A stretch of 64,000 nucleotides of DNA, taken from contig NZ_RXOM01000010.1 in assembly GCF_008692195.1 (NCBI RefSeq), positions 1 to 64,000 on the forward strand. The letters are read 5' to 3'. Shown one piece after another: positions 42,885 to 53,400 of the stretch (position 1 is the first letter of the stretch; every line of letters begins with the position of its first letter). This DNA is from Salegentibacter sp. R32. GTDB taxonomy: Bacteria; Bacteroidota; Bacteroidia; Flavobacteriales; Flavobacteriaceae. A program made the position numbers and the translations under genes. The notes under the pieces were generated by a model. The model saw only the letters and a program-made list of their open reading frames with translations, ran no database searches and was not told where the DNA came from.

Positions 42885-44729
42885 ATGCTTACTCGACCTA
42901 TCAAAACTTTTTTTTTAGTAACTATTATTGTTATGGGAATGGTGATGCTTTTTTCATTTCAAAACGAGAAAGAAGAATATTATCAAAAATCAGATTTTAT
43001 TTTAACCACTGCCAAAAAATTTTACAAAGAGGTAGAGCAGTTACAGCAAATAGCACGAGGTTTTCAGTTAGGGAATGTCGATAAAGATTCTTTAAGAACG
43101 GCCGTTTTAAATACTCGCTTAGCCTTTAAAAAAATAGAGTTTTACTTAGACTATGAGTTTCACGAATATGTGAACAGTCACATTAACGGCGCACCTCTTT
43201 TACATATTGAACGAACTGGAACTTCACCCGATATCGTTCCGCCGGAAGGCTTACAGGTGTTAGACGAATTGGCTTTTACAGAAAATCCGGAAGACGAGAA
43301 AACCAAAATATCTTCTATTGCTACGAAATTGCAAAATTCCTATGGGCTTTTGTTTGAAAGTCTTCCTAATAAATCCATACGTTCTAAAACTTTAATTCCT
43401 GCGCTTCGACTTCAGTTGATTCGCATTTTTAGTTTGGGCGTTTCTGGGTTTGATACTCCGGGCTCTTTAAACGCTTTACCCGAAGCCAAAGTTTCGTTGG
43501 GAAGTATGCTTCAATTTATAAAGGAAAACCCACGGTTATTCAATACCGAAACAGCAGAATTTCTTCAGCAGAAATTAGCGGCAGCGATTCAATACCTCAA
43601 TCAGCATAACGATTTTGACAGTTTTGATCGACTTACATTTTTCAGAAATTATATCGATCCAATTTATAAAAAGTTAGGAGGCGTAAAATCTGAGTTACCT
43701 GAATTTTTAGCCTATAATTCTGCTTGGAATCCTGAAAGCGAATCGATATTTAGTGAAGACTTTTTAAATCCGTATTTCTTTACTGAATTAAAAAAAGAAG
43801 AAGACAGTAAATTACTGAATGAACTGGGCAAATCGTTATTTTATGATCCTGTGTTGAGCAATGATGGTAAAATGAGTTGTGCTTCCTGTCACCAACCTGA
43901 ACGGGCCTTTACTGATGGGCAACCTCAATCAATGAGCAACGCACAAGGTAAAACCGTTTTAAGAAACTCACCTACTTTGTTAAATGCGGTCTATGCTGAT
44001 CGGTATTTTTACGATTTACGGGCTTATACCTTAGAACAGCAAGCAGAACACGTTATTTTTAATCAAGATGAATTTAATACCGCTTATAGTTCAATTTTAG
44101 CAAAACTGAAAAAAGAAAAGAAGTACACCAATAAATTTGAAACCGTGTTTGGAAAAACAGGTATTAATCGGGAGAATTTTACCAAAGCCTTAGCATCTTA
44201 TGTGCTCTCGCTTACTTCCTTTAATAGTGAATTTGATAAATACATAAGAAACGAAACCAATACGTTAAGTGAGGAAGTAAAACAAGGCTTTAATCTTTTT
44301 ATGGGAAAAGCAGCTTGTGGAACTTGCCATTTTGCGCCCACTTTTGCCGGATTGGTTCCGCCATATTACAGTGATACCGAAAGCGAAATATTAGGAGTGT
44401 TGGAGCAACCCCATCAGTTACAATTAGATCAAGATCGCGGTCGTTTGAGCAATAAAATTGAAAACGAAGAAGCTTGGATTTATGAAAAATCGTTTAAAAC
44501 CACTACCGTTAGAAACGTGGGTTTAACGGCCCCCTATTTTCATAATGGCGCTTATACTACTTTAGAAGAAGTATTGGACTTTTATAATGATGGAGGAGGA
44601 GTGGGAAAAGGATTAAATGTGACCAACCAAACGTTGGGTGAAGATCCCTTAGATTTAACCAGCGCAGAAAAACAAGCCATCATCGCTTTTTTAAAATCTT
44701 TAAATGATGTTTCTTCAGCAAGCTATTGA
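42885..44729 (+). CDS. Di-heme cytochrome c peroxidase/MauG-like protein with N-terminal helical domain
   Basis: About 614 residues from the ATG at 42885 (TTG alternatives upstream). N-terminal membrane anchor/signal (KTFFLVTIIVMGMVMLF). Residues about 30-290 form a helical domain of unknown role with PPEGLQVLDELAF and GVSGFDTPGSLNA, which may be imelysin-like. The C-terminal part is the bacterial CCP/MauG fold with two heme c sites, CASCHQPERAF (about 331) and CGTCHFAPTF (about 478). Periplasmic H2O2 reduction or oxidative chemistry is likely. Overlaps the next, paralogous gene by 26 bp. Confidence 0.9.
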   Translation: MLTRPIKTFFLVTIIVMGMVMLFSFQNEKEEYYQKSDFILTTAKKFYKEVEQLQQIARGFQLGNVDKDSLRTAVLNTRLAFKKIEFYLDYEFHEYVNSHINGAPLLHIERTGTSPDIVPPEGLQVLDELAFTENPEDEKTKISSIATKLQNSYGLLFESLPNKSIRSKTLIPALRLQLIRIFSLGVSGFDTPGSLNALPEAKVSLGSMLQFIKENPRLFNTETAEFLQQKLAAAIQYLNQHNDFDSFDRLTFFRNYIDPIYKKLGGVKSELPEFLAYNSAWNPESESIFSEDFLNPYFFTELKKEEDSKLLNELGKSLFYDPVLSNDGKMSCASCHQPERAFTDGQPQSMSNAQGKTVLRNSPTLLNAVYADRYFYDLRAYTLEQQAEHVIFNQDEFNTAYSSILAKLKKEKKYTNKFETVFGKTGINRENFTKALASYVLSLTSFNSEFDKYIRNETNTLSEEVKQGFNLFMGKAACGTCHFAPTFAGLVPPYYSDTESEILGVLEQPHQLQLDQDRGRLSNKIENEEAWIYEKSFKTTTVRNVGLTAPYFHNGAYTTLEEVLDFYNDGGGVGKGLNVTNQTLGEDPLDLTSAEKQAIIAFLKSLNDVSSASY

Positions 44730-46686
44730 GTTATTTTCCCTGAGAAAAATTATCCGGTTCTTATTGGTGTTGGGGGCTGGTGTAGGGGTATGGGCCTGTG
44801 GGGCCTATACTTCTGCAACTGAAATTTATCAAGTAGATTTTTCAAGTATTATTAAGCGTCAGGTAGATCAATTGGGTCAAGAAATTGATTTGTTGGTTTT
44901 AAATGCAGAAAAGTTTCAGCACAAAGAAATTTCTAAAAAAGAACTTCAACAACAATTACAGCAAACCCGTTATGCTTTTAAAAAAGCAGAAGGGGCTTTA
45001 ACGTATTATTATCCTGAACATATTAAAGCTTATGTGAATGGAGCGCCATTACCGCATCCAGATCCTTTTCCTATAAAAAAAGATGCACCCGATTATTATG
45101 TAATGTCCCCAGAAGCTTATAAAAAAAGTTTACCCTTAGATGTATTGGAAGCAGGACATTATTTAGGAAAACCAAGAGTAGCTGCACCAGAAGGTTTGCA
45201 AACTTTAGATGAATTAATTTTTGCTGAAAATGAATTGGATGCTACTAAAATTCTTCAACTTTCAAAACGCTTGAAAAGTTTTTTGATTCCTTTGAGAAAA
45301 CACATGGAAGAGCGTGCTTTTTTTTATGATTTTGAAGTTTTGGAGGCTTCACGTTTAGAACTTATGAGGATTTTTAGTATGGGTATTACCGGGTTTGATA
45401 CTCCGGGCTCTTTAAATGCAATTAACGAAGCAAAATATAGTATGAGTGGAATAGAGAGCCTTACTCATCCTTTAATTAATAGAGTTTCTTCTAAAACGAA
45501 GAATGAGATAAAACAACTTTTTTTTGAAGCTCAGGATTATTTACAAGTTCATCAAAATTTTGAAACGTTTGATAGGTTAACTTTTTTAAAAACTTATATT
45601 GATCCGCTTTATGCTAAATTAGGGATACTTCAGCAGGAATTAGGCTTAGTGTCGAGTGCCAAAAATTATGGTAAAATTGCTTCTTGGAATGCTGAAAGTA
45701 CTTCTGTTTTTTCCCCTGAATTATTAAACCCGTATTACTATAGTCTTTTAAAAGAGGGGCAGGATTCTGAAAAGCTACGCAAGTTAGGTGAAAAACTATT
45801 TTATGATAAAAATTTAAGTAATGGTAAAAATATAAGTTGTGCGTCATGCCATCAACCTAAATTAGCTTTTACAGATGGAGAAGTAAAATCGTTGGCAAAT
45901 ATAAATGGTAAAAGAGTACAGCGTAATGCCCCCAGTTTGATAAATGTTGTTTTTTCTGATCGTTATTTTTACGATTTAAGAGCCTATGATTTAGAAGATC
46001 AGGCCGAGCATGTAATAGATAACCATTTAGAGTATAATACTAGTTTTAGTAAAATAGTGAGTGAATTAAAAAACAATCCTACCTATATACGTTTGTTTAA
46101 TGAGATTTTTTCAGAACCAAGCATTAGTCGTTATCAGTTTTCTAAAGCACTTTCATCGTATGTAATTTCTTTACGTTCATTTAATAGTCCATTTGATCAA
46201 TTTGTACGTGGAGAAAAAAGCAATTTACCTGTTTCTGCAAAGCGAGGTTTTAATTTGTTTATGGGAAAGGCTAATTGTGCTACCTGTCATTTTCCTCCTA
46301 CCTTTAGCGGTTTGGTACCTCCATTATTTAAGGAAAACGAAAGTGAAGTGCTCGGGATTTTAACAGCGCCAGAGGTTTTGCAAATAGATCGAGATTTAGG
46401 TAGGTATAAAAATAATATTTATGAAGATTTACTTCCTATCTATAAATATTCTTTTAAAACCACTACAGTAAGAAATGCTGCCTTAACTGCCCCGTATTTT
46501 CATAACGGATCTTATCAAACATTAGAAGAGGTAATAGATTTTTATGATAAAGGTGGTGCTGCCGGGATGGGACTAGGTTACGAATTGCCTAATCAGACCC
46601 TTTCTAAAGATCCTTTGGAATTATCTGCTAGGGAGAAGAAAGATCTGATCTCTTTTATAAATTCACTTAATGGTAATGTAGAATGA
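44704..46686 (+). CDS. Second di-heme peroxidase/MauG-like paralogue
   Basis: About 660 residues, same layout as its neighbour: N-terminal hydrophobic stretch ending VGVWAC (possible lipobox), a helical domain with APEGLQTLDELIF and GITGFDTPGSLNA, then a CCP/MauG domain with CASCHQPKLAF (about 377) and CATCHFPPTF (about 523) heme sites. Starts (ATGATG at 44704) inside the end of the first gene, so expression is coupled; the two probably arose by tandem duplication but have diverged widely. A longer insert near PLPHPDPFPIKK is specific to this copy. Confidence 0.9.
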   Translation: MMFLQQAIELFSLRKIIRFLLVLGAGVGVWACGAYTSATEIYQVDFSSIIKRQVDQLGQEIDLLVLNAEKFQHKEISKKELQQQLQQTRYAFKKAEGALTYYYPEHIKAYVNGAPLPHPDPFPIKKDAPDYYVMSPEAYKKSLPLDVLEAGHYLGKPRVAAPEGLQTLDELIFAENELDATKILQLSKRLKSFLIPLRKHMEERAFFYDFEVLEASRLELMRIFSMGITGFDTPGSLNAINEAKYSMSGIESLTHPLINRVSSKTKNEIKQLFFEAQDYLQVHQNFETFDRLTFLKTYIDPLYAKLGILQQELGLVSSAKNYGKIASWNAESTSVFSPELLNPYYYSLLKEGQDSEKLRKLGEKLFYDKNLSNGKNISCASCHQPKLAFTDGEVKSLANINGKRVQRNAPSLINVVFSDRYFYDLRAYDLEDQAEHVIDNHLEYNTSFSKIVSELKNNPTYIRLFNEIFSEPSISRYQFSKALSSYVISLRSFNSPFDQFVRGEKSNLPVSAKRGFNLFMGKANCATCHFPPTFSGLVPPLFKENESEVLGILTAPEVLQIDRDLGRYKNNIYEDLLPIYKYSFKTTTVRNAALTAPYFHNGSYQTLEEVIDFYDKGGAAGMGLGYELPNQTLSKDPLELSAREKKDLISFINSLNGNVE

Positions 46687-46969
46687 AAGAATCTTTTAAT
46701 ATGTTCTATATTAACTTAATTATATTTAATATTGATTTACTTTATTTTTTTGATGTAAACTGAACGTTATTTCTAGAATCTATGCTAGGAAAGGGACAAA
46801 ATTAAATTAAAGGAGTACTTTTTTTGGTAGTTAACATTCAATTAAGTATTCAGTAAACTAGGTAACTTTTATTTAAATCAAGCTTAAAAAACAATCAGGG
46901 TTTTTAGTTGATAGATCAGATATTTTTGCGAAAAATTATTGATGAATATCAACTAAAATCTAACCTATT
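46687..46969. promoter_or_regulatory. Intergenic region with -7 box TATTTTTG (46921-46928)
   Basis: 283 bp before the PhoD-like gene. The TAnnTTTG box sits 41 bases before the GTG start. No convincing Pho-type operator repeats were recognised by eye. Confidence 0.35.
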
Positions 46970-49900
46970 GTGAATCAAAAATCACTTTACTTCAGTTTAA
47001 TTTTACTCAGTCTTTTAGGCTGGTCTTCGAGCGCACAAATAACCATACCGGGAGATTCTATTGTCTACGGACCTATGTTAAGTCCGGTGTATAATAATTC
47101 AGTTCGGGTATGGATGCTTACTAAAAACAATACTGGCTCTGGTGAAAGCCTTAGTCTTTCTTTTACTAATAATAACAATCCATCTATAGCCCTTACGGGC
47201 TCCGTTTACAATCAAGATACTCGTTTAGGGTATAATCTTCGTTCTTATGAGTTTACCAATTTAACAAGTGGAGAAACTTATACAGCTCAATTATTAGCTA
47301 ATGGAAATACAGTAACAAATAGAAAAACATCAATTAATATTGATCAAAATAGTATTGATGATTTTGAGTTTTTATCTGGTGGTTGTGGAAGAATATATGA
47401 TTTAACCCGTTGTATAGACTTACCTGAATCTGCTTTTCACTTTAATGGAAGTCCTACCATTTTTAATAAAATGACAGAAGAGGGAAGTGATATGATGATT
47501 TGGTTGGGGGATGCGACTTACTTATTGGGATTACAGCATGCGATGGGACAGTGTCCTACTGGTGTAGATGATTGGGCAAATAAAGATATGGCTTTTGACC
47601 GCTATCGTTTTCAAAGGGACTATCACGATAGTTTAACAGTGGCTATGCCGCAACTGGCAATTACAGATAACCATGATTTAGGCCCGAATGAATTCAATAA
47701 AAATATGCCAACTATAGATCAAACACGAGAGATTTTTATGGATTGGTGGCCAAATCCAGAGTATAAAAGTACTCCTGAAGGTCAAGGTTTGTATTCTTCT
47801 TATCAATATAAAGATGTGGAGTATTTTTTATTGGACAACCGTAGTTACCGGGATGGAACCCAACAGCATTTGGGACCCGATCAATTAGAATGGTTAAAAA
47901 CTTCCTTACTTAATTCTACTGCCACATTTAAAGTGCTAATTAATGGTACTCCCTCTTTTCAAAGAAACTGTGGGGGCAGAAATTTTTGTAATACCGATCA
48001 ATCAACAGAGCTAATTAATTACATTCAAGGCAATAATATAAATGGAGTACTTTCCTTTAGTGCAGATATTCACGAGCAAAAATTTATGCTTCGTGATGGT
48101 GATGTAAACTATCCTTTAATAGATGTACTTTCCGGGAACTTAAACTCTGATGTTGGTAATGGCAACTATTTTGTGAATTATGGTACAAACAATATTCTTC
48201 AGGGAGTAAAACAGACTTACTTAAGAGTGAATGTTTATGGAGAAGTGGAAGATCGGAGGATGAAAGTAGAATATGTTGGTTTAGATGGTCAGCCTTATTT
48301 TGAAGAAATAATTCATGAAGATATGCTTACCAGTCAGAATAGTGATGCTCATAACTTAGCATTACCTATTGAAAACTCGGTGCAGGATACGTCAATATAT
48401 AAACAAAGTAGTACAGCATCAAATATTTCTTTTACAGAAAGCAGAAATCATGAGATGAATGAAGCTGCAGAATTTTCGGCAACTTCCTCCTTAGAAATTT
48501 CATCCTCTAAAAGCTTAAAGTTACACGATAAAGCATTTAGCCTAACGTTTTGGCTAAACCCGAGTCAGGTAAGTAACAAAGCGGTTATATTTTCTAATAA
48601 ACAAAATTCGAATGGTCTTTCTTTTGGGATTACCTCCAATGGAAATCTCTATTATGAAGATCATTTTATGCAGGTTAATAAAACAAGTCAATTTCGTATT
48701 GCAGCCAATAGCTGGTCTTTTATTACTTGGAAATATGATAATGTAAAAAGGGTTTTATCTCTTTATTATAATGGGTTTTTAATTGAAAGTTGGGATAATG
48801 TTCTTTCTTCCCGACAATCTTTTGGTAGTCTTAAAATAGGGGAGAATTTTGAAGGATTGTTAGATGATTTGAATTTATATGCACGCCTTATTTCAGATGA
48901 AGAAATTATGGAGCAGGCAGATATTGAGTCTTCACGTGGGGAAGTAGTAAGAATGCCGGGCAGTCAAAATATGATAATTCCAGGGAATGTTATTAACTCA
49001 GTCTTACAAAATGATTTTACAATTCAGTTTTGGGCAAAGTTAAATGCAGACCCAGGAAATAACTATAAAATTTTAGCAAGTAATGGCCGGGTTGATAATA
49101 ATACTACCGGAATCTCTTTTGAATATCCAGATAGTAATAAGTTGAATATTGTTTGGGGAACCAATACAGGAAGTTGGGGTGCTATTTCTGAACAAGGAGA
49201 TGTTTGGAATGTAGGTGAATGGAACCACGTAACCGTGACAGCGGTTAAAAACGACTCTATTAAATATTATCTAAATGGGAATTATGTAGGAGGTGATGAT
49301 TATGGAGAGTACATTCCTAATTCTTGGGGGCTAGGAATAGGGGATAGTCCTGCTTATGGAAGTGATGTGAATGCAGAGATGGACGAGTTGAGAATATGGA
49401 AACGTGCTTTAACAGTATCAGAAATAGAGAAACTAATGCATTATCCATTAACGGGCACAGAACAAGATTTAGCACTTTATTACGATTTTGAAACGTTTAC
49501 TACAAATATAAATCTACTAAAAGATAAAGGAAGTGAAGCTTTTGATATCAATTTAGATGGAGCAAGTTTAATTGCTGCTACTTCACCAGTGTCTCCAATA
49601 ATTCCAGACTTTCAAAATAAAGTAGTGGGACAGTGGAGTAAAAATGATTATGTAATTAATGAAGGTCTAGAAACTACTACAGCTATTAACAGTTATATCA
49701 ATAATATAGTAATTGGTAAAAATAATAGTACATCAATGGACAAAGTAGATGGCTATGTAGATTTATATTACCTAAAAGGGGGTTGGCAAATAGATCCGCT
49801 TAATATGCCCTATACTTCTTTCCGTATAAATTTAGATGAAAGTCTAGGTACTTCAGTTTATGATTCTATTAGTAAGTTAACCCCAGAGTTTTATTTGGTA

Positions 49901-50299
49901 GAGCAAGATACCATCGGTAGTAATTTAATTATTGCAGCAGATGGTTCCTTAAATGGAAACCAAGTAGATTTTAACGATGTAACTATTAAAGAAGCTTTTT
50001 ATTACTTGGCTTGGGGAGATAATACACTATCTCAAGACCAAAAATTATTTGAACAAATAAGCTTATACCCCAATCCAACTTCTGGTACAGTTAATATTTC
50101 AGGTTTTTTAAATCTACAAGATGTTTCAGTAGAAGTATATGATTTATTAGGGAGAACTTATACAGTAAATCGTAAAATGAATCAAGGTAATTCAATAGAG
50201 ATTGATCTTTCTTCCAGTTTATTAACTAACAATTTCTTAATTATAAAAGTTAGCCAAGGAGGGCATAGTAAAACCTTTAAAGTTTTAAAAAGTAATTAA
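46970..50299 (+). CDS. Secreted PhoD-like metallophosphatase with two LamG domains and T9SS tail
   Basis: 1109 residues, GTG start (the nearby ATG at 46943 runs into a stop). Signal peptide to about residue 23 (WSSSAQI). PhoD-type phosphatase/phosphodiesterase about 30-460: LGDATYLLG, AITDNHDLGPNEF, FLLDNRSYRDG, FSADIHEQKF match the metal-binding motif series. Two LamG/concanavalin-like domains follow (about 500-640 and 655-830; the second has MDELRIWKRALTVSE), then a module shared with the next gene, then the T9SS sorting domain (LYPNPTSGTVNIS). Expected outside the cell; it would release phosphate from esters or diesters. Confidence 0.9.
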   Translation: MNQKSLYFSLILLSLLGWSSSAQITIPGDSIVYGPMLSPVYNNSVRVWMLTKNNTGSGESLSLSFTNNNNPSIALTGSVYNQDTRLGYNLRSYEFTNLTSGETYTAQLLANGNTVTNRKTSINIDQNSIDDFEFLSGGCGRIYDLTRCIDLPESAFHFNGSPTIFNKMTEEGSDMMIWLGDATYLLGLQHAMGQCPTGVDDWANKDMAFDRYRFQRDYHDSLTVAMPQLAITDNHDLGPNEFNKNMPTIDQTREIFMDWWPNPEYKSTPEGQGLYSSYQYKDVEYFLLDNRSYRDGTQQHLGPDQLEWLKTSLLNSTATFKVLINGTPSFQRNCGGRNFCNTDQSTELINYIQGNNINGVLSFSADIHEQKFMLRDGDVNYPLIDVLSGNLNSDVGNGNYFVNYGTNNILQGVKQTYLRVNVYGEVEDRRMKVEYVGLDGQPYFEEIIHEDMLTSQNSDAHNLALPIENSVQDTSIYKQSSTASNISFTESRNHEMNEAAEFSATSSLEISSSKSLKLHDKAFSLTFWLNPSQVSNKAVIFSNKQNSNGLSFGITSNGNLYYEDHFMQVNKTSQFRIAANSWSFITWKYDNVKRVLSLYYNGFLIESWDNVLSSRQSFGSLKIGENFEGLLDDLNLYARLISDEEIMEQADIESSRGEVVRMPGSQNMIIPGNVINSVLQNDFTIQFWAKLNADPGNNYKILASNGRVDNNTTGISFEYPDSNKLNIVWGTNTGSWGAISEQGDVWNVGEWNHVTVTAVKNDSIKYYLNGNYVGGDDYGEYIPNSWGLGIGDSPAYGSDVNAEMDELRIWKRALTVSEIEKLMHYPLTGTEQDLALYYDFETFTTNINLLKDKGSEAFDINLDGASLIAATSPVSPIIPDFQNKVVGQWSKNDYVINEGLETTTAINSYINNIVIGKNNSTSMDKVDGYVDLYYLKGGWQIDPLNMPYTSFRINLDESLGTSVYDSISKLTPEFYLVEQDTIGSNLIIAADGSLNGNQVDFNDVTIKEAFYYLAWGDNTLSQDQKLFEQISLYPNPTSGTVNISGFLNLQDVSVEVYDLLGRTYTVNRKMNQGNSIEIDLSSSLLTNNFLIIKVSQGGHSKTFKVLKSN

Positions 50300-50454
50300 G
50301 CTTGTATTTAGCGGGATAAGAGATTATCCTGCTAAAAATTTCTTTGAATAAGGTAATAATTCAATAAAGATTAGATAAATCTAAAATCTACTGTTTCAAT
50401 AATTTAAAAATTATTTTTCACTTATAAATATTAAATCAAAATCAACTTTTAACC

Positions 50455-53400
50455 ATGAAAAAAAGCTTACTTTATTTAAGTTTACTTTCGTTTATCTGTT
50501 TAAGTTTTACAAGCTTAAAAGGAGAAAGCGGAAACAAACAAATTAGTTTATTTGGCGAGCCCTATAAACTGAAAAAGACCTTTACAAAAAATGTAGATTT
50601 GAATTTAATTGAAACTAAAACAGTTTTAGAAAGTCAATCTATGCTTATCGATTCTACAGAAAGAGGGGCTCTCTCTTTAGCTGGAGGACATCAGGTCTCT
50701 ATTCCTTCTGCAGATATTAATCCTATTTTATCGGGAGATTTTACAATTGAATTTTGGGTAAAATTAAAGCAAGACCCAGGAACAAACGATAAACTAATTT
50801 CTAACCACGGTAGGTTTAGTAATAACAATACTACCGGATTATCTTTAGAAATGCCGGCCGATAATTCTATTCAATTAGTTTTTGGTACCAATACCGGGAG
50901 TTGGAATAGTTTAAACTCTGGGGCACCTGTGAATATTGGAGAGTGGACCCATGTAGCGGTTACAGCTTCGCCTAACAATACCGCCAAAATTTACATTAAT
51001 GGAGATTTTAAAACTCAGGTGAATTACGGAACTTTTGTCACCAATACCAACTGGGATTTTGCTTTAGGAAAAAGTATTAATTACGGAGGGGAAACCATTT
51101 CCGAAATGGATGAGTTGAGAATATGGTCTTCAGAAAGGACTGCAGACGATATCCATGAAAATATGTATGTTTCATTAGATGGTAGTGCTTCTAATTTAGA
51201 ATATAATTTTACATTTAACCAAGGAGATATAGGAACTATCATCAATTCTGGTACAAAAGCAGACGTTTCTTATACATCTGCAAGTATTGAAGGGTCTAAT
51301 GCTCCGGTAAGAAATTTAGTAGCACCTTTTCAAAATCATGTCGCTGCCAATTGGAGCGCTAAAAATGATGCTTCCATAGGTTTTTCTATACAAGATATGA
51401 TTAGTGATTATGACAGCAATGTTGTGATTGCAAAAGAAGATGTAAATAATCAAGTTTTACCATTCTTGGGTAATACTTCTGCAGATACACTTTATTTAAA
51501 TACAAAGTGGTTAGTGGATCCTCATACCATAGATTCTATTACGCCGCAAGTAAATTTAACTCATATATTTTCAAATTTAAATAATTCACAAATTTTATCT
51601 GATGAGTATTATTTAATAGAAGGAGACCCAACAACTTCAGCTAATTTTCTAGCTAGCGGTACCAAAACCAATAACTTAATTTCTTTTCCAAAAATTGAAA
51701 TCGATTCTACTAACCTCTATTTGGCCTGGAAAAAATTAGATACTTATCCTATGGGAAGTTTTCCTATTGCTTCTGAAAATATTTGGAAATACAATGACAA
51801 TGGCGTTAGTTTAGATTCGCAAAACTGGAAAGACATTAATTATGATGATTCTGCTTGGGAATTTGGAAATGGTTTGTTCGGTTATGGTGATGGAATTGAA
51901 ACCACTCCTTTAGATTATGGTCCAGATTCCAATAATAAATATCCAACTTACTATTTCAGGTATACATTTGATGTTACCAATGCTAGCCAATATGGTGATT
52001 TATTATTTAACGTAGTAAAAGACGATGGAGTTGTAATTTATCTAAATGGTACAGAAGTATCTAGATTAAATATGCCTTCAGGACCTATTACTTATAATAC
52101 CTATGCTTCTTCAGCAATTGGAGGATCTGCTGAATCTACTTGGCATCAAATTCAAACTAGCAATTTATTGCAAAATGGAACCAACGTGATTGCTGTAGAG
52201 TTACACCAAGGTTCGGCAGGAAGTTCAGACTTGCGTTTTGATATGTCGGTAGATTACTTAGAGCCTTCCCTCGATAATGCTTCCTATCCTTTTCCTAAAG
52301 ATTCAGAATGGTATTATTTAGATACCGGCGTAAGTCTTGATAATGATAATTGGCAAGATGCCTCTTATGATGTAACTGGATGGTCTATAGGTTATGCCCC
52401 TTTAGGATATGGAGATCCGGTGAATACCAAAATTTCTTATGGCCCAAACGGCTCAAATAAATATATCACCAGCTATTTTGTGAGAGATATAGATGTAGAT
52501 ATTACTTCTGTAGCAAATACTGTAAAGTTTGGAATAAAAAGAGATGATGGTTCTATTGTGTATGTGAATGGAATAGAGGTTATTAGAGATAATATGCCAT
52601 CTGGATCAATAGATTATCAAACTACTTCTTCCTCTATAGTGGATGGAGCAGATGAAGGGAGGTATCATATGTATGAGTTACCTAAAACAGTTTTCCAAGA
52701 TGGAGAAAACCGAATAGCGGTAGAGGTTCATAACAGAGATGGACAAAGTTCAGATTTAAAATTTGATATGTTTATAGAAGATGTAGTAGACTTTAATTTT
52801 AATTGTAATAATCCACATATTGGTTGTTTTACTTCTATAGCACCAACTGCACAAACCAATCAATTAATAATTCCGGAAGATCATCGTTTTCAATTAATTT
52901 TTAAACAAGGTGATGCCTATATGGATGGTTCTGGAAATGTACCGGGAAATAATGATTTTACGGCTTATGTTCCCCTTAATGGGAGTAGTGAACAAGGTTA
53001 CTTATCTGTAAATCATGAAAACACACCAGGAGGAGTTTCTATTGTAGATCTTCATTTAAATAACAATACTACTCTTTGGGTGTTGGATAATAGTCAACCG
53101 GTAGATTTATATAACACTGCAATGGAAACTACCACTAGAAACTGTTCAGGAGGAATAACCCCTTGGGGAACTGTAGTCACTGCTGAAGAATCTACCAATA
53201 ACGGAGATAATAATAATGATGGTTATGAAGACGTAGGCTGGTTGGTAGAGATTGATCCTACCACTGCAGAAGTGATGGATTACGGAAACGGTCAAGAAAA
53301 ACTTTGGGCGATGGGAAGAATGAATCACGAAAATGTAGTAATCTCTCAAGATGCTACAACAGCTTATTATGGTGAAGATGGAGGGACACATTGTCTTTAT

